A stretch of DNA of 64,000 bases from Jonesia denitrificans DSM 20603 (lineage in GTDB: Bacteria; Actinomycetota; Actinomycetes; Actinomycetales; Cellulomonadaceae): positions 248,001 to 312,000 of the forward strand of contig NC_013174.1 in NCBI RefSeq assembly GCF_000024065.1, in the 5' to 3' direction. The notes below the pieces were generated by a model. The model made no database searches. It saw only the letters and a list, made by a program, of their open reading frames with translations, and was not told the DNA's origin. A program made the position numbers and the translations under genes. This document shows positions 35,929 to 44,700 of the stretch, piece after piece (position 1 is the first letter of the stretch; every line of letters begins with the position of its first letter).

Positions 35929-36725
35929 CACCCGCCCCCATGCTTATCGGCCTCGACATCGATGGGACCATCATGACCGCCGACGAATTCATTTCGTCGG
36001 CGGTCCGTGAGGCAATCACCGAACTACGGTTACGTGGCCACCACGTGGTCCTCGCCACGGGTCGGCCACTGGTTGCGGTCCTTCCAGTGCTTAAAGACTT
36101 AGGCATCGACTCTGGGTGGGCGGTGTGCTCGAACGGGTCAGTCACTGCCCGCCTTGATGCCTCCGGTCCAGGCGCCTATGAACTTGATGATGTTGTTGAG
36201 TTCCCCGCCGGGCCAGCAGTCGATGCGCTTGACGCGCATCTGCCGCACGCTGTCATCGGGTTGGAGAACATTGGGGTGGGTTACTCGATCTCCGCTGATT
36301 TTGGTTCCCCACGGTTGCATGGCAGTCACATCATCACACCAGTGGCGGCACTGCGCGCCATGCGCACCCCACGAGTTGTTGTGGCCCGTGCACAACATCC
36401 GCCCGCACAGTTCCGTGCTGATGTTGCTGCTGTGGACTTGGCGGACTCGTACTATTCCATTGCGGACGAACACTGGATGGATCTTGCACCAGCAGGGATC
36501 ACCAAAGCCTATGGGCTAGACCGTCTTCGCGCCCGTTTGGGGATCCCCACCAGCGCTACCGTCGCGGTGGGTGACGCCGACAATGACATCGACATGCTTC
36601 AGTGGGCTGGGCATGGTGTCGCCATGGGGCACGCGGCCGCTGACGTCATCGCCGCTGCGGATGACGTGACCTGGCCGATCACGGATGACGGACTTGCCCC
36701 AGTGCTGCAATCACTGCTGAGCTGA
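35925..36725 (+). CDS. HAD-superfamily (Cof-type) hydrolase
   Basis: This 266-residue cytosolic phosphatase has HAD motif I LDIDGTIM (nucleophile Asp about residue 9), motif II in VLATGRP (about 46) and motif IV in [13 protein letters not shown] (about 213-225). The cap between about 80 and 180 is of the C2B type found in Cof/YbdA proteins. The substrate is probably a small phosphorylated metabolite. The start GTG overlaps the serS stop, and coupling of a HAD phosphatase to serS is common in Micrococcales. No strong terminator is visible after it. Confidence 0.9.
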   Translation: MTPAPMLIGLDIDGTIMTADEFISSAVREAITELRLRGHHVVLATGRPLVAVLPVLKDLGIDSGWAVCSNGSVTARLDASGPGAYELDDVVEFPAGPAVDALDAHLPHAVIGLENIGVGYSISADFGSPRLHGSHIITPVAALRAMRTPRVVVARAQHPPAQFRADVAAVDLADSYYSIADEHWMDLAPAGITKAYGLDRLRARLGIPTSATVAVGDADNDIDMLQWAGHGVAMGHAAADVIAAADDVTWPITDDGLAPVLQSLLS

Positions 36726-37050
36726 CCTGCGCCCGGTCCGCCCACTCGTCGCTGCGCATCAGACGACCAATCGCACCCTACCGTTCGGTCTGACCAGGAA
36801 AAATAACCCCCCACTGCAATCAAATCGCAACCATATGCAACATGGCGGCCGACAACGTTATCGTCAGCGACATCATGCGGAAAAGTGATGCCCCTCGCCG
36901 CCCGTGCATGCCCACGGTGACCCAATCGTTACCTCCTGTCACCCGCTTTCGACTTGCACAAACACTCCCACCTCGATTCGATGATGGTGATGGCACACGT
37001 CACACTGCGTCGTGTGCTCCGCACTTCAACGAAGACGTGAGGGAGAGACC
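36726..37050. other. 325-bp intergenic region before the alpha-glucoside transporter
   Basis: No gene is visible. The first 80 bp are a plain 3' region of the serS-HAD unit. The rest holds the presumed promoter of the sugar transporter and a near-palindrome centred on AACGTT (listed separately). An open frame from about 36842 has no ribosome-binding site and is not called. Confidence 0.6.
36850..36863. promoter_or_regulatory. Candidate LacI-family operator upstream of the alpha-glucoside transporter
   Basis: CGACAACGTTATCG is palindromic at 12 of 14 positions around AACGTT, the central half-site arrangement used by LacI-type sugar repressors. It lies about 190 bp before the binding-protein start. 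No repressor gene is adjacent, so assignment rests on sequence and position only. Confidence 0.35.
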
Positions 37051-38439
37051 ATGACAACGATCCGGCGGCGCTCGCTGGTCACCTTGGCGACAGGGATGAC
37101 CCTGGCGCTCACACTCGCAGCCTGTGGCGGAGGCGGCGACAATGACAACAACGCGGCAGCACCAGGGGGAGACGGCGACACAGACTGTGCAGCCTTCGAA
37201 AAGTACGGTGACCTCTCCGGCACCACAGTGTCGGTCTACACCTCAATCATCGCCCCCGAAGACCAACCCCACATTGATTCCTACAAGCCATTCGAGGAAT
37301 GCACCGGGGCGACTATCAACTACGAAGGCTCCAAAGAATTTGAAGCCCAGTTGCTCGTGAAACTTCAATCAGGTGCAGCCCCAGACATTGCCTACATCCC
37401 TCAGCCTGGTTTGCTGAAAACCATTGTTGAGTCCTACCCGGACAGTATCGTTCCAGCCTCCGAGGGAACCCAGGCGAACGTCGACGAATACTTCGCGGCG
37501 TCTTGGAAAGAGTACGGATCAGTTGACGGAACGTTCTACGCAGCACCACTTGGTGCCAATGTGAAGTCATTCGTGTGGTACTCACCAAAGATGTTCGCCG
37601 ACTCCGGCTACGAAATCCCCACCACCTGGGATGACCTGCTTGCCCTTTCCGACCAGATCGTAGCCGACCACGGTGCCGAAGGTGTGAAGCCATGGTGTGC
37701 TGGAATCGGTTCAGGTGACGCAACTGGATGGCCAGCAACCGACTGGCTCGAAGACATCATGCTTCGTACCGCCGGGTTCGAGACCTACGACGCCTGGAGC
37801 AAGGGTGAAGTGAAGTTCTCCGACCCAGAGGTCAAAACGGCACTGGCTGAAGTAGGCAAGATCCTCAAGAACCCTGACTACGTCAACGGTGGCTTGGGTG
37901 ACGTCAGCTCGATCGCCACCACAGAGTTCCAAGACGGTGGTCTCCCCATCCTCGAGACTGGACTGTGCTACATGCACCGGCAAGCATCGTTCTACGCTGC
38001 GAACTGGCCAGAAGGCACCGACGTTTCTGCAGATGGCGACGTGTTCGCGTTCTACTTCCCTGGCACAAGCGAAGACTCACGCCCCATCCTTGGTGGTGGA
38101 GAATTCGTTGCAGCCTTTGACGACCGACCAGAGGTCGCCGCATTCCAGGAATTCCTTGCCAGCCCAGAGTGGGCAAACGCCAAAGCGATCGCCACACCAA
38201 GCGGTGGCTGGGTTTCCGCGAACTCAGGACTTGACCCCAACAACCTCGTCTCTGAGATCGACAAGCTGTCCTTCGAACTGCTCTCCGACACGAGCCAGGA
38301 GTTCGGGTTCGACGCATCCGACCTCATGCCCGCAGCAGTTGGTCAAGGTGCGTTCTGGACAGAAATGACCGCCTGGATCGCTGAGGACAAGTCCGACGAC
38401 GCCGTTCTCACCGCGATTGACTCGGCGTGGCCAAACTGA
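37051..38439 (+). CDS. Sugar ABC transporter substrate-binding lipoprotein (AglE-like)
   Basis: This 462-residue lipoprotein has signal peptide MTTIRRRSLVTLATG and lipobox LAAC (Cys about residue 29), then a Gly/Asp/Asn-rich linker. The mature domain matches large family 1 binding proteins of the alpha-glucoside (AglE/ThuE) group: SVYTSIIAPEDQP, PDIAYIPQPGLL and DWLEDIMLRTAGF. ATG 37051 follows GGGAGA. Two hairpins separate it from the permease genes, which would keep binding-protein mRNA in excess. It probably binds an alpha-linked disaccharide such as maltose, trehalose or sucrose, but this is inference. Confidence 0.9.
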   Translation: MTTIRRRSLVTLATGMTLALTLAACGGGGDNDNNAAAPGGDGDTDCAAFEKYGDLSGTTVSVYTSIIAPEDQPHIDSYKPFEECTGATINYEGSKEFEAQLLVKLQSGAAPDIAYIPQPGLLKTIVESYPDSIVPASEGTQANVDEYFAASWKEYGSVDGTFYAAPLGANVKSFVWYSPKMFADSGYEIPTTWDDLLALSDQIVADHGAEGVKPWCAGIGSGDATGWPATDWLEDIMLRTAGFETYDAWSKGEVKFSDPEVKTALAEVGKILKNPDYVNGGLGDVSSIATTEFQDGGLPILETGLCYMHRQASFYAANWPEGTDVSADGDVFAFYFPGTSEDSRPILGGGEFVAAFDDRPEVAAFQEFLASPEWANAKAIATPSGGWVSANSGLDPNNLVSEIDKLSFELLSDTSQEFGFDASDLMPAAVGQGAFWTEMTAWIAEDKSDDAVLTAIDSAWPN

Positions 38440-38470
38440 CCCGCTGACGACACCACAGCGGTCACGGTGA

Positions 38471-38498
38471 CGGTGGCATCACGACGGTGATGCCACCG
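38471..38498 (+). terminator. First intercistronic stem-loop after the AglE-like gene
   Basis: A perfect 12-bp stem (38471-38482 with 38487-38498) has a 4-nt loop and sits 31 bp after the stop. No U-tract follows, so it probably acts as an attenuator or 3'-end stabiliser rather than a full stop. Confidence 0.6.
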
Positions 38499-38514
38499 CC
38501 CCACCAACACCACC

Positions 38515-38546
38515 TGATGGGGGTCCACATGTGTGGGCCCCCATCA
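38515..38546 (+). terminator. Second intercistronic stem-loop before the permease genes
   Basis: A 15-bp stem (38515-38529 with 38532-38546) has one G-T wobble and a very short turn. Together with the hairpin 16 bp upstream it forms a tandem structure between the binding-protein and permease genes. Confidence 0.6.
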
Positions 38547-38607
38547 TCGGCTCACCACACCGCGTGTGGGAGCTGTGTCACTATCCCGCCAACCATGGAG
38601 GCTCGCC

Positions 38608-39612
38608 ATGGATCTGCTGTACGCCGACACAACCGGCGGCAAGCTACTCCTCATGGTCATTGCTATTGCGATGTTCGTCGCAGTGATGGCTCTTATTCTG
38701 TTTGCCGTGGAACGTATTCCCCGGGCGCCGCGTTGGGTGGTTGTTGCCGCCTTTACCGGCCCTGCATTGTTGGGTATTTCCTTTGGGTTGATTTACCCCG
38801 CAATCCTCACCGCACGAAGCTCGCTTTATGATGCCCGTGGCCAAAACTTCATTGGGGTCGACAACTACGTCACCGCCTTTACCCGCCCCGAGTTTCAACA
38901 GGTGCTTCTCAACACCATTGCCTGGACCATTATTGTCCCGGTGTTGTCCACTGCGATCGGTCTCATCTACGCGGTCCTCGTCGACCGGGCTCGGTTTGAA
39001 AAGATCGCAAAAACCTTGCTGTTCATGCCCATGGCGATCTCCCTTGTGGGCGCTTCGATCATCTGGAAGTTCGTCTACGAATACCGGCCTGTCCTTGAGG
39101 GGGTCGCCCCAGACCGGCAACCCGCACAAATTGGGTTACTCAACCAAATCCTGGTGTGGATGGGTCTAGAACCGGTTCAGTTCCTGCTCAATGGACCGTG
39201 GAATAACTTATTCCTCATGATCGTCATGATCTGGATTCAAGCAGGTTTCGCCATGACAATTTTGTCCGCGGCGATCAAGGCGATCCCCACAGAAACCAAC
39301 GAGGCAGCCACCCTGGATGGGGTCAATGGACCGCAGTTGTTCTTCTACGTCACCGTCCCCAGTGTGCGACCAGCATTGGTCGTTGTGCTCACCACCATCG
39401 CAATGGGCACTCTCAAAGTGTTCGACATTGTCCGGACAATGACGGGTGGAAACTACGGCACCCAAGTGGTGGCAAACGAGTTCTACACCCAGTCCTTTCG
39501 GCAACAAAACCAAGGGATGGGTGCAGCGCTGGCGGTATTGCTCTTCGCTTTCGTGGTGCCACTCATCATTTACAACGTCCGCCAAATGAAGAAGTCGGAG
39601 GAGGTCCGATGA
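38608..39612 (+). CDS. Sugar ABC transporter permease (AglF/MalF-like)
   Basis: This 334-residue membrane protein has about eight hydrophobic segments, including two before the permease core (MVIAIAMFVAVMALILFAV and FTGPALLGISFGLIYPAIL). The EAA loop NEAATLDGVNGPQLFFY lies near residue 230. The start is ATG 38608 with GGAGG upstream. Its stop overlaps the next permease by 4 bp. The longer N-terminus and the segment IYAVLVDRARFEKIAKTLLFMP are typical of AglF-type permeases. No ATPase gene is present in the locus. Confidence 0.92.
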   Translation: MDLLYADTTGGKLLLMVIAIAMFVAVMALILFAVERIPRAPRWVVVAAFTGPALLGISFGLIYPAILTARSSLYDARGQNFIGVDNYVTAFTRPEFQQVLLNTIAWTIIVPVLSTAIGLIYAVLVDRARFEKIAKTLLFMPMAISLVGASIIWKFVYEYRPVLEGVAPDRQPAQIGLLNQILVWMGLEPVQFLLNGPWNNLFLMIVMIWIQAGFAMTILSAAIKAIPTETNEAATLDGVNGPQLFFYVTVPSVRPALVVVLTTIAMGTLKVFDIVRTMTGGNYGTQVVANEFYTQSFRQQNQGMGAALAVLLFAFVVPLIIYNVRQMKKSEEVR

Positions 39613-40532
39613 GCTCCACAACACCCCAGGCCCCCCTACCGGCGAAGCCAGCGAACTTAGTGGACCGCCTCGATGCTCGCGCTGGTCGCACAAAATCAAC
39701 GTTATCCACCAAAATTGCCTCCGGCATCGCGCTCCTCATTGCGTTTGTGTGGACCGTCCCCACCGTGGGACTGCTCATCACCTCATTCCGACCCGATGGG
39801 GACATTAAAACCTCAGGGTGGTGGACGTGGTTCACAAACCCGACGTTCACATTGGAGAACTACGACCAGGTCCTATCTGGGTCACGTTTTCAACTGTCCA
39901 CATTCTTTGTGAACTCCTTTGTTATCACGATCCCTGCCGTCATCATTCCGATTACGTTGGCGTTGCTGGCGGCTTACGCTTTTGCGTGGATTGATTTCAA
40001 GGGCCGCAACATCTTGTTTGTCGCCGTGTTTGCGTTGCAGGTTGTGCCTATCCAGGTCACGCTCATTCCGTTGCTCACCCAGTATGTGAAGTGGGGGCTC
40101 AACCAAACATTTTGGACCGTGTGGTTGTCGCACTCAATTTTTGCGTTGCCACTGGCCATTTTCTTGTTGCACAACTTCATGAAAGACATTCCCCGGGAAT
40201 TGGTGGAAGCAGCTCGAGTCGACGGTGCGGGGCACGTGAAGATCTTCTTCCGCGTGCTCATGCCGTTGCTGGTGCCTGCGATCGCGTCGTTCGCGATCTT
40301 CCAGTTCTTGTGGGTGTGGAATGACCTGCTTGTTGCGTTGACGTTTGCGGGTGGACAACAAAATGTCGCGCCGTTGACTGTGCGTCTTGCTGATCTTGCC
40401 GGGACCCGCGGCCAGGACTGGTACCTGCTGGCAGCGGGGGCGTTCGTGTCGATGATTGTGCCAGTCATCGTGTTCTTGACGCTGCAACGCTACTTTGTGC
40501 GCGGCCTGCTGGCTGGGTCTGTGAAGGGGTAG
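39609..40532 (+). CDS. Sugar ABC transporter permease (AglG/MalG-like)
   Basis: This 307-residue membrane protein has six transmembrane segments and the EAA loop VEAARVDGAGHVKIFFRVLMP near residue 200 (read as VEAARVDGAG then HVKIFFRV). The ATGA overlap with the previous gene fixes the start. The N-terminus is a 30-residue polar stretch (TPQAPLPAKPANLVDRLDA) followed by a first helix with IALLIAFVWTVPTVGLLI. It completes the permease pair with the preceding gene. The operon appears to end here, convergent with a quinone oxidoreductase gene 9 bp away. Confidence 0.92.
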   Translation: MSSTTPQAPLPAKPANLVDRLDARAGRTKSTLSTKIASGIALLIAFVWTVPTVGLLITSFRPDGDIKTSGWWTWFTNPTFTLENYDQVLSGSRFQLSTFFVNSFVITIPAVIIPITLALLAAYAFAWIDFKGRNILFVAVFALQVVPIQVTLIPLLTQYVKWGLNQTFWTVWLSHSIFALPLAIFLLHNFMKDIPRELVEAARVDGAGHVKIFFRVLMPLLVPAIASFAIFQFLWVWNDLLVALTFAGGQQNVAPLTVRLADLAGTRGQDWYLLAAGAFVSMIVPVIVFLTLQRYFVRGLLAGSVKG

Positions 40533-40541
40533 TAGTCCATC

Positions 40542-41573
40542 TCACCAGCGCGGCTCGAGAACGAGTTTGCCGAACACGTCACCACCAAGAAGCTGCTCGT
40601 GTGCACGGGCAGCTTCTTGCATGTCCCAGACCTCATGGACCACAGGGCGGATGCGCCCGGCTGCCAGCAGTGGCAGGAGGTCTGTTGTGACTCCCTTGAC
40701 GATGCGCGCCCGTTCTTCTCGCGGGCGTGACCGTAGGGTAGTTCCGTGAATACTGGCTCGCTTTGCCAGGAGCGGGCCAAGAGGAAGGGTCCCGGTTGCT
40801 CCTTTTTGCATCCCGATGACGATGAGCCGACCGCCTGTTGCCAGGCTGTGAACATTGGCACCAAGTAACGATGCACCAGTGACGTCGAGGATGATGTCGC
40901 AGCCACGCTGGTTGGTTGCTTGGGCAACGAGCGTGGGCAGCGCATCGGCAAACGTGGATTTCCCGTGCGCGTCCACGTGTTCGCCATACGCCCAGGCCGT
41001 GTGTGCCCCAAGATCCGTGCACCGCGCGGCACGCTCCGGCGTGCGCGCGGTGGTGAGGACGGTGGCTCCTAACGCTGAGGTGATCTGAAGGGCGAGTGAG
41101 CCCACTCCACCGGAGCCACCATGGATCAAGACGGTCTCACCAGACGTGAAGTGCGCCACATCAAAGAGGTTGGACCAGATGGTGCAGGCGGCTTCCACAA
41201 ATGCCGCGGCATCGACCATGCTGATGTTTTCCGGGATGACCATGACGGAAGCCGCATCCGCTACCACAAACTCCCCGTATCCGCCTGCGGTCACAAGAGC
41301 CATGACGCGGTCGCCTTGTCGGATATGTCTGACATGAGAACCGCACTCGCGGACAACTCCTGCCACCTCCAAGCCAGGAATATCGGAACTTCCCGCAGGT
41401 GGGGCGTAGTGCCCATGTGTTTGGAGAATATCCGCCCGGTTGACGCCCGCCGCAGCGACCTCAATGAGAACTTCACCCGCTCCAGGAATGGGATTAGTGA
41501 CCATACAGGGTTGAAGCAATGGCCCTGCGGGTGAAAGTATCTGAAAGGAGTTCGGAGCCCGAAGCGCATGCAT
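40542..41573 (-). CDS. NAD(P)H:quinone oxidoreductase, zinc-independent MDR family
   Basis: This 343-residue cytosolic medium-chain oxidoreductase of the PIG3/quinone oxidoreductase group has GVNRADILQTHGHY (about residue 48), the cofactor loop HGGSGGVGSLALQI (about 156) and no catalytic zinc Cys or His ligands. It would reduce quinones or enoyl-type acceptors with NADPH. The start ATG 41573 gives MHALRAPNSFQIL; earlier in-frame codons run through the intergenic region. Its upstream region carries the palindrome GGCAACGTTGCC, whose AACGTT centre resembles the site before the AglE-like gene. Confidence 0.9.
   Translation of the reverse strand: MHALRAPNSFQILSPAGPLLQPCMVTNPIPGAGEVLIEVAAAGVNRADILQTHGHYAPPAGSSDIPGLEVAGVVRECGSHVRHIRQGDRVMALVTAGGYGEFVVADAASVMVIPENISMVDAAAFVEAACTIWSNLFDVAHFTSGETVLIHGGSGGVGSLALQITSALGATVLTTARTPERAARCTDLGAHTAWAYGEHVDAHGKSTFADALPTLVAQATNQRGCDIILDVTGASLLGANVHSLATGGRLIVIGMQKGATGTLPLGPLLAKRASIHGTTLRSRPREERARIVKGVTTDLLPLLAAGRIRPVVHEVWDMQEAARAHEQLLGGDVFGKLVLEPRW
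40589..40616 (+). terminator. Possible terminator of the AglEFG operon, inside the convergent gene end
   Basis: Left arm 40589-40601 and right arm 40604-40616 can form a 13-bp stem with one G-T wobble and a minimal loop, 57 bp after the AglG-like stop. It lies within the 3' end of the minus-strand oxidoreductase, which weakens the call. Confidence 0.35.
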
Positions 41574-41590
41574 ACCTCGAACAATACCGA

Positions 41591-41602
41591 GGCAACGTTG
41601 CC
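41591..41602. promoter_or_regulatory. Perfect AACGTT-centred palindrome upstream of the quinone oxidoreductase
   Basis: GGCAACGTTGCC is a perfect 12-bp palindrome 18 bp upstream of the minus-strand oxidoreductase start, in the divergent region shared with the conservon. It matches the LacI-type operator layout and shares CAACGTT with 36850-36863. Confidence 0.35.
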
Positions 41603-41743
41603 CCTGTGGGTGAAAAAAACATAGTCTTAGGCGTTGAACTCTATTGGACCCGCTCAAGGGCCGGCATCTACCTGCCGATGACCCGGTAGCGGAAAGCACG
41701 CGGACTCGCCGTGATGCAGACAAGAATGTGGGAGGGATCAGGG

Positions 41744-44700
41744 ATGCTCAAGCGCTTAAACGTGCAGAATAAGATCCTTGCGACCCTGGCTGTTCCGATC
41801 CTCGTGATTCTCGTTGCGGCAACGGTCTTTGCTGGACAGTCAATTTCTGCGTGGCGTGAAGCCCAGCAGACGAAGAACGTTGTGGACCTGGTTGATTCTG
41901 GGCAAACGTTCATCGAGATCATCCAGAACGAACGGTATTGGGCAATTGAGTATCGTCGAGGGGCAGCAGGTGCGGGCGAAGAATGGCAGAAGGCTATTGC
42001 CTTGCGTAATCAAGCGCTTGACGAAGTAGGGTCGGCACTTCGCGACATTGATACGTCACGGATGTCCCCTGAAGTTCAGCGTGCCATTGACCTCGCGCTG
42101 AAAAATACGCGTGCCTTCCTCGAGGCGGCTGAAGGCCAAGCATCACGTGGTGCGGCAACCACTCAAGTGGTGTCGAAGGCGTACACCGACGCGATCGACA
42201 ACATTTTGCGCGTGGCCTCCCAGCTAGGAAACACGGTCGGTGACCGGCGTGTTGGTAACGCAGCGCTTGCTTACGTGACCACAACGAACTACCTCGACGA
42301 CACGATCTCTGAAATCCCGCTGATTTCTGAAGCACTCACCGTGTCGCGCAGCAACGACGGTGTGAACCGTGTGTACCGAGAACTCGCCACCACAGTGCGG
42401 TTGACCAACGCAAGCCGTGACGACACCCGAAACACGTTGAACCGACTCGTTGGTGTCGACTTCCCCAGCTTGAAGATCGCATCCGCTCAATACACCGCGA
42501 TCCGCCAGTATTTGGCCAACGGGAACATCGGCGCGATTTCTGGTCCACTCGCGGAACAATGGGGCGAACTTGCCCAGGTTGAGGTCGAAGCAGTTGACCC
42601 CATCGTGAAAGCGATGATGGCCGAGATGAAAGACGCTGCAAACGACCAGCTCAACGCGGCGCGAACCAACTCCATCCTGACAATCATTGCCGTGCTGGTC
42701 GTCTTCGCCGCCTCACTGGCCATCGCGTACGTCACCTCTCGATCCATCACCCGACCGCTGCGTCGACTCACCGAGTCCGCAGAGCGAGTGAAGGAAGAAC
42801 TGCCACGCCTGGTAGAACAGGTGGCGATCCCTGGTCAAGGACCAGACCTCGACCTCGAAGAGATCGACATTGACTCTCGAGACGAAGTGGGACAGCTCGC
42901 CGCAGCGTTCAACTCTGTGAACCACACCACCGTAGAAGTTGCCCGTGAACAGGCAGCGCTTCGTGGCTCCATCGCGGAAATGTTCGTCAACGTGGCCCGT
43001 CGTGACCACGTCCTCCTCAACCGTCAGCTTGGGTTCCTTGACGAACTCGAACGCGCGGAAGAAGACCCGAACATCCTTGCAAACCTCTTTAGGCTCGACC
43101 ACCTTGCAACACGTATGCGTCGTAACTCCGAGTCACTCCTGGTGCTCGCTGGTATCGACTCTGGTCGTCGAGTGCGCCAACCCATGCCGATGTCGGACGT
43201 GGTCCGTACCGCGTCATCTGAGATTGAGCTGTATGACCGGATCCAACTGAACCTGCAATCCGACCCGGCCATGCTCGGTCACAATGCGCTGAACGCCGCG
43301 CACCTCATTGCAGAACTCTTGGAAAACGCAACAAACTTCTCCGAACCAAACACACCTGTTGAGGTGACCACGGATGCGGGACGAAACTTCGTCACCGTCA
43401 CCATCCGTGACTACGGTTTGGGCATGTCTGATGACGACATCGCTGAAGCGAACCGTAAAGTCGCGTCACGGTCAGCAACTGACGTGATCGGTGTGCAGCG
43501 TGTGGGTCTGTTCGTGGTTGGTCGTCTCGCAGACCGTCTCGGTGTGCACGTGGCGTTTGCCCGCCCCAATGATGGCTCCACCGGAACCGTGGCCACACTG
43601 TCCTTCCCCTGGAACCTCTTTACTGATGCTGCCTACCAGGACTACCAAGGCCGTGCACCACAAGCAGGTAGCCAAACCTACCAGCAGCCTCAAGCACCTC
43701 AACCATCAAGCCAGTTCGCGCAACCACAACAACCTGCGCAACAGGCCAATCAGTTCGGTCAGCCGCAACAGCCGCAGCAACAGCAACCCCAACCGCAGCA
43801 ACCCATTCAGCAGCCCGCTGGCTACCCGGTGGAAGAGCCACCGGTTGTATCCGAAGTGGACCTGAATGCGTTAACTGATGGTCAAACAAACACCGGTATG
43901 CCACGTCGGCGGGTGTCCAACGCACCCACCGGACAAAACCAGGCGTTTGCGCCGCAGCAAGACTTCTCCGGTGCGCCACTTGGTGGAGGACGCCCTGCGG
44001 CGCCAGCACCGCAAGCACCAGCCCAGCAGGCGCCAGCACAAGGCCTACCAAGCCGTGGGGGCGCACAGCAACAATTCGCGCCACAGCAGTCGGCCGCTAG
44101 CGCTCTGCCATCACGGGGCGGCAACGGCAACCAAGGTGTGGGGCTCTCCCCAGACTTTGGTGATGACTCACCTGAGATTGTGTTGCCACCACTGGCAACC
44201 CCGACACGGACAGTCAGCTTTGATGATGACTCCGCGCCGTGGCAGCCAGAAGTCATCCAAGAAGCTCGCCCACTGGTGACCCGCCGTCCAGCGGTGAAAG
44301 AACACGTGGAAGAGACGCCGCTTGGTCCTGACGCCTCGTTGGCGGCGCAACCAGAACGCCGTTCTGCGATGTTCTCGAACTTCCGCTCCTTCTCAGCACC
44401 ACAAGAAGGTACAGAAGCCCAAGCGCCATCAGCTGGCTCGCCATTTGCTCAGCCTGCAGACGACGATGACTCAACGCAGGTCATTGACCGTGTGGCTGAC
44501 TCGCCGCGTGCTGAAGAAGTCGCTGAACCGTGGCGGGGTCAGCAGGACACTGTGACTCATTCTGATCACGGTCAGCATGGTGCATCCGATGCGCCGCAGT
44601 CCCGAGCTGATCTGGCGAAGTTCGCCCACCTGCCTACCCGCGCATCACGTGCCCGGGCCCAGTCAGACACGGCCCATCCCGCACCTCAAGCTGCAAGCCA

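Noticed and set aside
36842-37054. Open frame in the region before the AglE-like gene
   Set aside because: It has no ribosome-binding site and overlaps the operator and start of the transporter gene.
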